Shown: positions 1 through 6,326, counted from the first letter of the stretch. The stretch is 11,825 nt of DNA from Alphaproteobacteria bacterium CG11_big_fil_rev_8_21_14_0_20_44_7 (GCA_002787615.1 PCXJ01000020.1:1-11825), one strand, 5' to 3'. Numbers and translations are program-made. Notes: a model not told the origin generated them from the sequence alone.

Positions 1-2928
1 GATATGTATTGGGCCCGCTCCCGCGTGCTTGAATATCTTCAGGGAATCAAGGAGAAGCTCCCTGAGAACGTCTCGCCGACTTTGGGGCCGGATGCGACGG
101 GCGTAGGATGGGTTTTTCAATATGCGCTCGTGGATGAGTCAGGGCAAAATGACCTGGCTGACCTCCGGACTTTTCAGGATTGGTATCTTCGCTACTGGCT
201 TTCGAGCGTCGAAGGCGTGGCCGAGGTTGCCACGGTGGGCGGCTATGTCCGTCAATATCAGGTCGAAATCAATCCCAATGCCCTTCTTGCCTATAACATT
301 CCGCTTAAAAAAATAATTCAGGCAATACGCCGTTCGAATGAAGATGTGGGCGGCCGCGTGGTGGAGTGGGCGGAAACCGAGTACATGGTCCGTGGCCGGG
401 GCTATATTAAATCTCTTGAGGATATCGAAAATATCCCGGTCGATGTCGGGGAACACGGGACGCCGATTCTTATCCGCGATCTCGGGAATGTAACGTTTGG
501 CCCGGATATGCGCCGCGGGGTGGCGGAATGGAACGGAAAAGGAGAAACCGTGGGCGGCATTGTCATCATGCGCTATGGCGAAAACGCGCTTCGAGTGATT
601 AATGCGGTCAAAGAACGCCTCAAGGAAATTGAGCCTTCGCTTCCACCCGGTGTCCGGATTGAAACGGCCTATGACCGCTCTGTTCTGATCAAAGCGGCGA
701 TCAAAACACTTTATCACAAACTGACCGAAGAAATGATTGTCGTAAGCCTGGTGATCATGTTTTTTCTCTGGCATTTCCGCTCGGCTTTGATCCCGATTTT
801 TACGCTGCCGATCGCCATCATCCTTTCCTTTATCCCCATGAGCCTGATGGGGCTGACGTCCAATATTATGTCCCTGGGCGGTATTGCCATTGCGATCGGG
901 GCGATGGTGGACTCTTCGATCGTGCTCATTGAGAATTCCCATAAGCGGATCGAACGCTGGAAAGAAGAAGGTAAAAAGGAAGCTTATGATGACGTGCTCA
1001 TTCATGCGGCGCAGGAGACCGGACGCCCCATTTTCTTTGCACTCCTTGTGATCGCAGTTGCATTTATTCCGATTTTTGCGCTGGAAGCCCAGGAAGGCCG
1101 GCTTTTTAAACCGCTCGCCTTCACCAAGAATTTTGCGATGGCCTTTGCGGCGCTTCTTTCGGTTACGCTGGCACCGGCCCTGATGCTTGTTTTTATCCGT
1201 GAAAAGACCTATCAGTTCAAATCAAAGTACCTCACCTGGATTGTTAATTTTTTTGCCGGGGGCCGGATTCATGCCGAAGAAAAACATCCGGTCAGCCGCG
1301 TGTTATTCCGCATTTATGAGCCTGCATGCCGGTGGGTAGTGGATCACCGGAAGCGGGTCATTGCCATTGCGGCCGGGCTTATTTTATTGACGGTTCCTAT
1401 ATACAAGCAGCTTGGCTCCGAGTTTATGCCGCCTCTATGGGAGGGGTCGTTTCTTTATATGCCGACTGCGATTCCCGGCATGTCTATTGAAAAGGCCAAG
1501 GAAGTGCTGCATACGCAGGATAAAATTTTGAAATCATTTCCCGAGGTTGAGAGTGTCTTCGGAAAAGCAGGACGGGCCAGAACGCCGACAGATCCTGCAC
1601 CTCTTTCCATGATGGAGACGGTGGTTGTCCTGAAACCCCATCATGAATGGCGCAAGGGAATGACGGTTGAAAAACTCAAAGCGGAAATGGATGCGGCCCT
1701 CAAATTTCCCGGCATGCCGAATATCTGGTGGATGCCGATTCAAACCCGCACGGAAATGCTAGCCACGGGCATCCGTTCAGCCATCGGGATTAAAGTACTC
1801 GGAAAAGATCTTGATAGCATTGAAAAAGTGGCGCTTGATATTGAGAAAACCTTGAAGCCTTTTCCGGGGACAAATACCATTTTTGCCGAGAGGGTTTCGG
1901 GCGGTTATTTTATCGATTTTGAGGTCAACCGTCATGAGGCCGCACGTTATGGGCTTACGGTCGGTGATGTTAACGAAATTATCCAAACTGCTATCGGCGG
2001 TATGAATATCAGTGAAACCGTGGAAGGCCGCGAGCGCTATCCCATCAATGTCCGCTATCCGCGTGAACTTCGAAATGACATCGACACCTTGAGCCGGGTG
2101 CTTGTGCCGACGCCAACCGGCACCCAGGTGCCCATTGGCCAATTAGCGGAGATTAAAATAGTCATGGGCCCCCCGCAGATCCGTGATGAAGACGGCTCGC
2201 TTGCGGCCTTTGTTTTTGTCGATGTTCAAGGAAGGGATCTGGGCCGGTATGTGGAAGAGGCCAAAGAGCTTGTCAGAAAAGAAGTCGAATTACCTCCCGG
2301 GACACGGCTTGAATGGGCGGGCCAGTACAAATATATGCAAAGGGCCCTTGAAAAATTAAAGGTGGTTTTGCCCATCACTCTTTTCGTCATTGTTTTCCTG
2401 CTTTATCTCAACACGAAGTCGATGGTGAAGGTCGGCATTGTGCTTTTGGCGATTCCTTTTTCGCTGATCGGCGCTGTCTGGATTCTCTGGGTGCTGGGAT
2501 ATAACATGAGCATCGCCGTTTGGGTGGGGTTGATTGCGCTTGCAGGCGTGGACGCCGAAACCGGCGTCATCATGTTGTTATATCTTGATCTTGCGTATGA
2601 TGAGGCCAAGCGAAAAGGAAAGTTACGGAATTTTGACGATCTCAAAGAAGCCATCGTGCATGGAGCCGTCAAGCGCATCCGACCGAAACTCATGACGGTG
2701 GGGACGACCTTTATGGGGCTTCTTCCGATTATGTGGGCGAGCACGCATGAAGCCGGTGCCGACGTGATGAAACGGATCGCAGCGCCTATGGTGGGCGGCA
2801 TCTTCACCTCGTTTACCATGGAGCTTCTAGTTTATCCTGCCATCTATGCCGTCTGGAAATGGCGCGGGGAGATGAAGCAGGGGAAAGCAATTCCGGTTGC
2901 TGGCAAAAACGAAACGCCTTTATCATAA
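1..2928 (+). CDS. cusA: CusA-type Cu(I)/Ag(I) RND efflux permease, 5' end missing
   Basis: Inner-membrane, proton-driven pump subunit of a tripartite CusCBA-like system that exports monovalent copper or silver across the periplasm. The window starts inside the gene: base 1 is in frame, and about 100 N-terminal residues of a roughly 1,040-residue family are missing, including TM1. The match to E. coli CusA (from memory) is close throughout, starting at the D-x-YWARSRVLEYL segment. The fourth membrane segment reads GGIAIAIGAMVDSSIVLIEN (residues 293-312 counted from the ATG at base 4), with the proton-relay Asp at 303, as in the HME4 (CusA/SilA) class. Met486, Met536 and Met585 fall at the 50- and 49-residue spacings of CusA Met573/623/672, the copper site. 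Met169, Met289 and Met301 match relay methionines 271, 391 and 403, but CusA Met410 is Leu308 here. An insertion of roughly 18 residues lies near residues 410-430. The membrane-fusion and outer-membrane partners would lie upstream, outside the window. Confidence 0.95.
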   Translation, partial: DMYWARSRVLEYLQGIKEKLPENVSPTLGPDATGVGWVFQYALVDESGQNDLADLRTFQDWYLRYWLSSVEGVAEVATVGGYVRQYQVEINPNALLAYNIPLKKIIQAIRRSNEDVGGRVVEWAETEYMVRGRGYIKSLEDIENIPVDVGEHGTPILIRDLGNVTFGPDMRRGVAEWNGKGETVGGIVIMRYGENALRVINAVKERLKEIEPSLPPGVRIETAYDRSVLIKAAIKTLYHKLTEEMIVVSLVIMFFLWHFRSALIPIFTLPIAIILSFIPMSLMGLTSNIMSLGGIAIAIGAMVDSSIVLIENSHKRIERWKEEGKKEAYDDVLIHAAQETGRPIFFALLVIAVAFIPIFALEAQEGRLFKPLAFTKNFAMAFAALLSVTLAPALMLVFIREKTYQFKSKYLTWIVNFFAGGRIHAEEKHPVSRVLFRIYEPACRWVVDHRKRVIAIAAGLILLTVPIYKQLGSEFMPPLWEGSFLYMPTAIPGMSIEKAKEVLHTQDKILKSFPEVESVFGKAGRARTPTDPAPLSMMETVVVLKPHHEWRKGMTVEKLKAEMDAALKFPGMPNIWWMPIQTRTEMLATGIRSAIGIKVLGKDLDSIEKVALDIEKTLKPFPGTNTIFAERVSGGYFIDFEVNRHEAARYGLTVGDVNEIIQTAIGGMNISETVEGRERYPINVRYPRELRNDIDTLSRVLVPTPTGTQVPIGQLAEIKIVMGPPQIRDEDGSLAAFVFVDVQGRDLGRYVEEAKELVRKEVELPPGTRLEWAGQYKYMQRALEKLKVVLPITLFVIVFLLYLNTKSMVKVGIVLLAIPFSLIGAVWILWVLGYNMSIAVWVGLIALAGVDAETGVIMLLYLDLAYDEAKRKGKLRNFDDLKEAIVHGAVKRIRPKLMTVGTTFMGLLPIMWASTHEAGADVMKRIAAPMVGGIFTSFTMELLVYPAIYAVWKWRGEMKQGKAIPVAGKNETPLS

Positions 2929-2931
2929 CAG

Positions 2932-3118
2932 GTAGAATTAAAATTAATCATTACTGCCCGGAATGTGGTTTCAAAAAAGAGGAAACCATGTCCGAAAATT
3001 CCCGCCAATATTTTATACCTGTACGCATTGCAGCGCCCGTCTCAAGCCCAAAGCCGGAGATTGCTGCATTTTTTGCTCCTATGGGTCTGTGAAATACCCC
3101 TCCAAACAAGCAGTTTGA
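2932..3118 (+). pseudogene. Decayed GDCCVxC-domain small cysteine-rich protein
   Basis: Remnant of a short cysteine-rich protein of the family named GDCCVxC domain-containing (seleno)protein, whose members occur beside heavy-metal efflux genes. Three frames supply consecutive family segments. Frame 1 (2932-2954) gives VELKLIIT. Frame 2 (2955-3010) gives CPECGFKKEETMSENSRQY. Frame 3 (3011-3118) gives FYTCTHCSARLKPKAG followed by DCCIFCSYGSVKYPSKQAV and a TGA stop. Adding one T near 2954 and one T in the T-run at 3011-3014 restores a single frame. The usual terminal CPP is YPS, a further sign of decay, and no ATG is left near the 5' end. Both CxxC pairs and the GDCC-x-FC core survive. The selenocysteine position is an ordinary Cys codon. 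It begins 3 bases after the cusA stop, so it was probably cotranscribed with the pump. The frameshifts could instead be sequencing errors. Confidence 0.72.
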
Positions 3119-3119
3119 A

Positions 3120-3470
3120 ATAAGTTTTCTCAAAAAAATATTCTCTCACCAAGAACCTATCTCCAGAAATCGAAAGCATTTTTATCCCCGTCGATTATTA
3201 GAAATCGTCCGCATTAAGGACGAAAGCCAGCAGCTGAACCGGTTCAGTGAAATTGTTTCTGAATTAGAAGTACAGGGACAAATAGATCAGGATGTGTTGC
3301 TGACCTAATTAGTGCTTACACCCCGGCGCTCTTAGCCGTTCCTTTAAAATGGATCGATAGACCTTTCAGACAAGCTTAGAAAGAAAAGCTCTTATTTCAC
3401 ACGGCTCTTACGAAGTGTTTGCGAGATAATGGACGCATTGAATAAGCGAGGAAGAGTTTTATTAAAATAA
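3120..3470 (+). pseudogene. Unrecognised broken gene of about 116 codons
   Basis: Reading across frames gives one coherent protein. It starts ISFLKKIFSHQEPISRNRK, where ATA (3120-3122) sits at what looks like a typical MSFLKKIF start. The first segment runs to a TAA at 3306-3308 and contains a polar, probably helical stretch (RRLLEIVRIKDESQQLNRFS). One base lost near 3304 gives LISAYTPALLAVPLKWIDRP FRQA, a short hydrophobic segment followed by basic residues. One base lost near 3376 gives LERKALISHGSYEVFAR. One base lost near 3426 gives IMDALNKRGRVLLK and the stop at 3468-3470. Each shift is the same size (one base missing), and each new frame picks up where the last stopped, which argues for a single former gene. 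I recognise no family. The open part has no Shine-Dalgarno sequence. Confidence 0.45.
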
Positions 3471-3485
3471 ACAAAAACGTTTATT
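3466..3485 (-). terminator. A/T-rich hairpin downstream of the XRE gene
   Basis: Perfect 7-bp inverted repeat AATAAAC / GTTTATT with a 6-base loop. It lies 36 bases past the stop of the minus-strand XRE gene and is followed on that strand by a T/A-rich tract. The stem has a single G-C pair and would be weak, so this is only a possible terminator. Confidence 0.22.
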
Positions 3486-3521
3486 GAGGGGGGAAAAGGT
3501 GATAAAGCGAGTTTAGAACAG

Positions 3522-3737
3522 TTAGAAATCCATCAATTTTGAAATTTTCATCTTGAAGGCTTTTGCAAGTTTTTGCTGGGTATCAATTTTTACTGGAGAC
3601 GGATGCTTTCCCTCAAGCCTTTGCACATGCTTGTGAGCGATATCGGCATACTCTGCCAGTTGCTCTTGGGTCCAGCCATTTCGCTTTCTAAGTTGCCGCA
3701 GCCTTTTTCCGAATTTGAATCGGATATCTTTCTCCAT
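3522..3737 (-). CDS. Small XRE/HTH_3-family transcriptional regulator
   Basis: A 71-residue stand-alone Cro/C1-type DNA-binding protein. The helix-turn-helix spans roughly residues 11-42 (KRLRQLRKRN, then TQEQLAEYADIAHKHVQRLE), with helices 4-5 and the closing ISKLMDF at the C-terminus. I chose the ATG at 3737 because MEKDIRFK aligns exactly with the start of the paralogue at 5713-5934. An upstream in-frame ATG at 3764 would add nine residues and has a GGTGG sequence before it. Hand alignment with the paralogue is ungapped with 30 of 71 identities. There is no sensor domain, so its signal, if any, is unknown. It is divergent from the response-regulator gene, and the 156-bp gap between them holds an inverted repeat at 3824-3857. 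It is intact although its plus-strand neighbours are broken. Confidence 0.85.
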   Translation of the reverse strand: MEKDIRFKFGKRLRQLRKRNGWTQEQLAEYADIAHKHVQRLEGKHPSPVKIDTQQKLAKAFKMKISKLMDF

Positions 3738-3823
3738 AAAGACAAATTCTAGAAATGTCACCACTTATTTGCCACCACCCAACTGGCCTATATGTGTTAT
3801 TATTCATCAAGTCAGTATTAGGC

Positions 3824-3857
3824 TTGCCGATAAGAAGAGGCACTCTTTTGTAGGCAA
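3824..3857. promoter_or_regulatory. Imperfect dyad in the divergent xre/response-regulator gap
   Basis: Outer arms TTGCC (3824-3828) and GGCAA (3853-3857) enclose inner arms AAGAG (3835-3839) and CTCTT (3843-3847), offset by one base. It sits between two divergent start codons, where an operator for the XRE protein would be expected. This is an inference from position and symmetry only. Confidence 0.3.
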
Positions 3858-3893
3858 AAAATAAACTTATGTGCAATTGGGGAATAGACCAAA

Positions 3894-4253
3894 GTGAAGA
3901 AGAAATTGTTGATTATTGATGATGAAACAGCTATCAGGGAACTTTTAGCCAGTATGTTGCTTTCGATGAGTGGCCTCTATGATATTTATAAAGCTGAAAG
4001 CGGCGAAAAAGCGATTGCTTTAGCCCGCACTGTGGTTCCGGATTGTGTTTTTACCGATATGCAAATGTCAGGATTGGATGGGTTGGAGACGTTTCGAGAG
4101 CTGAAGAAGCTTAATCCTTGTATTAAAGTAGTTCTAGTGACTGGTTTTGCCAGTCAGGACCGGATTGACGCGGCTCTCCAAGAGGGTGCGGTTGATTGCC
4201 TAATGAAACCCTTTACGATCGCAGATGTGAAAGCCGTTCTTGAAAAACATTAA
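3894..4253 (+). CDS. Receiver-only (CheY-like) response regulator
   Basis: A 119-residue single receiver domain with no output domain. The phosphorylation machinery is complete: acidic pair Asp9-Asp10, phosphoacceptor Asp55 (VFTDMQMSG), switch Thr83 (VLVTG) and Lys105 (LMKPF). It starts at GTG 3894, with GGGGAA at 3879-3884 nine bases upstream; no ATG gives a full N-terminus. Such proteins take a phosphate from a histidine kinase and act by binding a partner or as one step of a phosphorelay. No kinase is present in the window. The next frame (4263-4476) is a broken gene that may have been its signalling partner. It is intact within a decayed neighbourhood. Confidence 0.92.
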   Translation: MKKKLLIIDDETAIRELLASMLLSMSGLYDIYKAESGEKAIALARTVVPDCVFTDMQMSGLDGLETFRELKKLNPCIKVVLVTGFASQDRIDAALQEGAVDCLMKPFTIADVKAVLEKH

Positions 4254-4262
4254 ACTCAAAAG

Positions 4263-4476
4263 ATGACGCAGCTTGAAGATCTTTATTTTCAAAATCTCAA
4301 CTTTGTCGCTGACTTAATCCCTCAAAGCTTAAATGGCAATGTTGATATAGCTCAGTTCAGAAAAGTATAACTGCTTAATCGAAACAATTTCAGAAAACCA
4401 TGAAGATTTGCTTCGGCTTATAACCGAGAATCACTTACCTGAAAATTACCTCGTTAGTCACGCTTCCATATTGAAA
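4263..4476 (+). pseudogene. Truncated gene start, possibly an HD-domain signalling protein
   Basis: An ATG ten bases after the response-regulator stop opens MTQLEDLYFQNLNFVADLIP and runs 35 codons to a TAA at 4368-4370. Removing one A from the A4 run at 4361-4364 carries the frame on through NCLIETISENHEDLLRLI and LPENYLVSHASILKTA. The NYLVSH segment after a helical lead resembles the region entering HD/HD-GYP phosphodiesterase domains (a D/NYL...HS/A pattern). That assignment is weak, because the metal-binding HD pair is not reached. Homology stops near 4476, where sequence belonging to an amino-acid permease begins, so the 3' part has been lost at a recombination or deletion junction. The close spacing suggests former cotranscription with the response regulator. 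Confidence 0.35.
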
Positions 4477-4504
4477 ACCGCGCGCAGGAGAAAGACGAGG
4501 AGGC

Positions 4505-5083
4505 CGCATTACACTTGCTATTTATATGTGTGTTGCGGTCAGTGCTCTTTTAGCGGTCGGCGCTCCGGCGTTAGCAGAAGCAAAAGCGCCTTTAGCACGC
4601 GCTGTGGAAGCAGGCCGCTTCGCTTGGTTATCGCCCCTTGTGAAATTAGGTGCTTCCGTGGCCACTTTGGGAGTATTGCTCTCATTGATGCTCGGTATCA
4701 GCCGGTCCGTTTTTTTCATGTCTGCGAATGGCGAACTTCCCAAATGGTTTTCTGCGGTTCATCCACGTTATAAAGTCCCGCATCATGCTGAAATTGCAGT
4801 GGCTGTGCTTATTGCTATTATTGTATTTCTAGGAGATGTCCGGTCGGCGATAGGATTCAGCTCATTTACCATTCTTATTTATTATGCAATTACGAATGCC
4901 TCTGCTTTCACGCTTGCCCCGGAAAAGCGTCTTTGGCCCCTCTGGATTGCGCTGACGGGTCTTTTCTCTTGCTCTCTTCTCGCTTTAAGCCTGCTAGCCG
5001 AGTTTTTGATTTTGGGAATGCTGGTGATGCTTTCAGGTGCCGCCGTTTTTGCTGTCAAAAATTGGATGCGGCTGCATAGGTAA
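4505..5083 (+). pseudogene. C-terminal half of an APC-family amino-acid permease
   Basis: Fragment of a cytoplasmic-membrane amino-acid/polyamine permease of the APC superfamily. From 4505 (RITLAIYM, upstream of the first ATG at 4526) the frame stays open to TAA at 5081-5083. It contains at least five hydrophobic segments and the family's typical cytoplasmic loop: SRSVFFMSANGELPKWFSAV, then HPRYKVPHHAEIAVAV, and later GFSSFTILIYYAITNASAF. Full family members have about 420-450 residues. Only about 190 remain, so the N-terminal half with the substrate-binding unwound helix TM1 and TM6 is mostly gone. There is no credible Shine-Dalgarno sequence before ATG 4526. The junction with the preceding broken gene falls at about 4476-4505. 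Substrate cannot be inferred. A short independent membrane protein is possible, but the APC match starts mid-family. Confidence 0.8.
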
Positions 5084-5150
5084 CGCTTCCTGAATGTTTC
5101 GGAAATAACATATGACAGTCAAAGCATGCATAACAAATGGGAGGTTATCC

Positions 5151-5506
5151 ATGAATCCGTATGAGAATTTAACTCCGGATGAACGGTTGGATCGGATAGC
5201 TGAGAAATTGGTTCGCTGGATATACAGAGCAGAGGCAGAAAAATCGCAGGGGGCGGCAGCCCAAACTACGCAGTTAGAAAAAAGTCATTATTCACTGAGA
5301 GCAACAGCGGGGATCTTGGGCGTGTCGAAGAGGACGGTTCAACGATGGATCACCTTGGCCCAACTTGCCGCCCAAGCTGAGCGAAAATCTTGGTAGTGAT
5401 TCAGAAAAGGGAAGGCTTCGCAAAATACTATCGCTATCCGCAATCAGCTTCGGAGTTGCGTTCATGGATTGAGGCAGGCTATGAATCAAGAACGTCCAAG
5501 TCATAA
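5151..5506 (+). pseudogene. Frameshifted helix-turn-helix (excisionase-like) gene
   Basis: The start ATG at 5151 has GGGAGG at 5139-5144, six bases upstream, and gives MNPYENLTPDERLDRIAEKL. The in-frame ATG at 5112 has no such site. Residues 45-65 (SLRATAGILGVSKRTVQRWI) form a MerR/excisionase-type helix-turn-helix, found in small DNA-binding proteins of mobile elements. The frame stops at TAG 5394-5396 after 81 codons, but the reading frame beginning GCG at 5381 continues with KILVVIQKREGFAKYYRYPQ and ends SWIEAGYESRTSKS at TAA 5504-5506. One extra A in the A4 run at 5384-5387 would fuse both into a single protein of about 118 residues. The downstream frame has coding character but no start of its own. 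It may be a recent pseudogene, a sequencing error, or a functional 81-residue short form. Confidence 0.6.
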
Positions 5507-5712
5507 TTGATAAAAAACAGTCAAGAAATGATGAAGTATAACGCGAATGTAAAGTACATAGCACGGTGCATACCGTCTAACAGATAACCAGACGCTCTCT
5601 GAGCCCACTGAATTAACCTCCTCAAATTCAACTCGCTAAAAAATGACGATAGCGCATACTGCGGTGCAGGATATGTCTAATTCTGAGAACTATGACGGAG
5701 TTTCGTTCGTGG

Positions 5713-5934
5713 CTAGCTGTTAAATTTCAGTAGCTTCCATAGGGGAATTTTAAAGCCTCTTGCGATCTTTTCGAGGACAACAATGGATGCTTTATTGGGG
5801 TTCCTGCTTTCAAGCATCTGGACGTACTTGTAGCTAATGCCGGATCTTTCCGCAAGTTCTTCTTGCGTCAGATCATATTGGTGCCGCAACGCGGCAATTC
5901 GTTTCCCTAATTTGTAACAAATGTCCTCGTTCAT
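5713..5934 (-). CDS. Small XRE/HTH_3-family transcriptional regulator (second copy)
   Basis: A 73-residue stand-alone Cro/C1-type regulator. The helix-turn-helix lies within residues 11-42 (KRIAALRHQYDLTQEELAER, SGISYKYVQMLE), and the end is FKIPLWKLLKFNS. The ATG at 5934 is chosen because it matches the start of the paralogue at 3522-3737 (30 of 71 identical, no gaps). The longer frame to 6006 would run through palindromic boxes that look like operators, so it is unlikely to be coding. Upstream lie two ACACC-N10-GGTGT boxes, suggesting autorepression. It is divergent from the LacI-type gene at 6327, and nothing recognisable lies in the 206 bp between its 3' end and the broken HTH gene at 5151-5506. 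The regulated genes and inducer are not evident. Confidence 0.86.
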   Translation of the reverse strand: MNEDICYKLGKRIAALRHQYDLTQEELAERSGISYKYVQMLESRNPNKASIVVLEKIARGFKIPLWKLLKFNS

Positions 5935-5968
5935 AAGCACGTATGCTAGCTTTACGAGGGTATTTAGA

Positions 5969-5988
5969 ACACCAAGAGTACTTGGTGT
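5969..5988. promoter_or_regulatory. Palindromic operator-like box 1 (ACACCAAG-N4-CTTGGTGT)
   Basis: Perfect 8-bp arms around AGTA, 34 bp upstream of the start codon of the second XRE gene. The size and symmetry fit a dimeric Cro/C1-type operator. The partner box at 6000-6019 begins 31 bp away, about three helical turns, which would place two dimers on one DNA face. Confidence 0.6.
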
Positions 5989-5999
5989 ATTTGACTTGA

Positions 6000-6019
6000 A
6001 CACCAAGAATATTAGGTGT
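6000..6019. promoter_or_regulatory. Palindromic operator-like box 2 (ACACC-N10-GGTGT)
   Basis: Imperfect copy of box 1: ACACCAAGAATATTAGGTGT keeps the left arm exactly, the right arm outer GGTGT, and the 20-bp length. Because it is less symmetric, it would be the weaker site in a two-site repression scheme. Confidence 0.55.
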
Positions 6020-6232
6020 ACTCTTTCGGCGACGGTTCATGATGTGACCGCATAAAATCCAATCCAGAATCAGCCGATTCTTGGAAAAAATATTCATATA
6101 TATTTCAGTCTTTCTTCAGCGTTTGTTTATCTCTCTTCCAAATTGTTCCCGAAAAGTTAAGTGATAATCAGTATTTTAAAAAAGCCCGCGAGGCATCGCT
6201 AACTTTGAAGAAAAGTTATCGGACCTACTTGA

Positions 6233-6261
6233 TTTTGATGTTGGATGTGGTACGGTAAAAT
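6233..6261 (+). promoter_or_regulatory. Possible sigma-70-type promoter for the lacI-like gene
   Basis: TAAAAT at 6256-6261 resembles a -10 hexamer, preceded at 17 bp by TTTTGA (6233-6238), a poor -35. An alternative -35, TTGATG at 6235-6240, has a short 15-bp spacer. Support comes mainly from its position just upstream of the tandem palindromes. Confidence 0.3.
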
Positions 6262-6262
6262 T

Positions 6263-6300
6263 AGAGTTTCAGAAATTCCAAAGAGTTTCAGAAATTCAAA
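6263..6300 (+). repeat. Tandem 19-bp repeat containing operator-like palindromes
   Basis: Two copies of AGAGTTTCAGAAATTC plus a short A-rich tail, in units 6263-6281 and 6282-6300. Each holds the 15-nt near-palindrome GAGTTTCAGAAATTC (6264-6278 and 6283-6297; six of seven pairs match around a central A). A shortened third copy, GAGTTTGAAATC, lies at 6312-6323, directly before the start codon. The location between the probable promoter and the lacI-like gene suggests operators for autoregulation. Two and a half units are too few for a CRISPR. Confidence 0.55.
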
Positions 6301-6326
6301 AATAAAAAAGAGAGTTTGAAATCAAA

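Noticed and set aside
139..1005. Long minus-strand open frame of 288 codons opposite cusA
   Set aside because: It lies opposite a strongly conserved pump sequence, its product is rich in His/Arg/Asn with no motif, and it has no ribosome site. It is a shadow of the GC-biased cusA codons.
2859..3092. 77-codon frame starting inside the end of cusA
   Set aside because: Only its middle part matches the GDCCVxC family. The start lies in cusA and the last 25 codons are out of frame relative to the family, so it is a by-product of two frameshifts.
3011..3118. Selenocysteine in the GDCC motif
   Set aside because: Both cysteine codons of GDCC are TGC. No in-frame TGA is present at that position, so no selenoprotein is indicated.
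4408..4773. Plus-strand frame of 121 codons overlapping the permease fragment
   Set aside because: Only its first 20-odd codons have coding character (tail of the broken gene at 4263). The rest is out of frame with clear APC permease sequence and is rich in Arg/Cys/Ser.
6263..6323. CRISPR array
   Set aside because: There are only two full 19-bp copies and a partial one with no spacers of constant length, and no cas genes are present. Operator-like palindromes explain it better.
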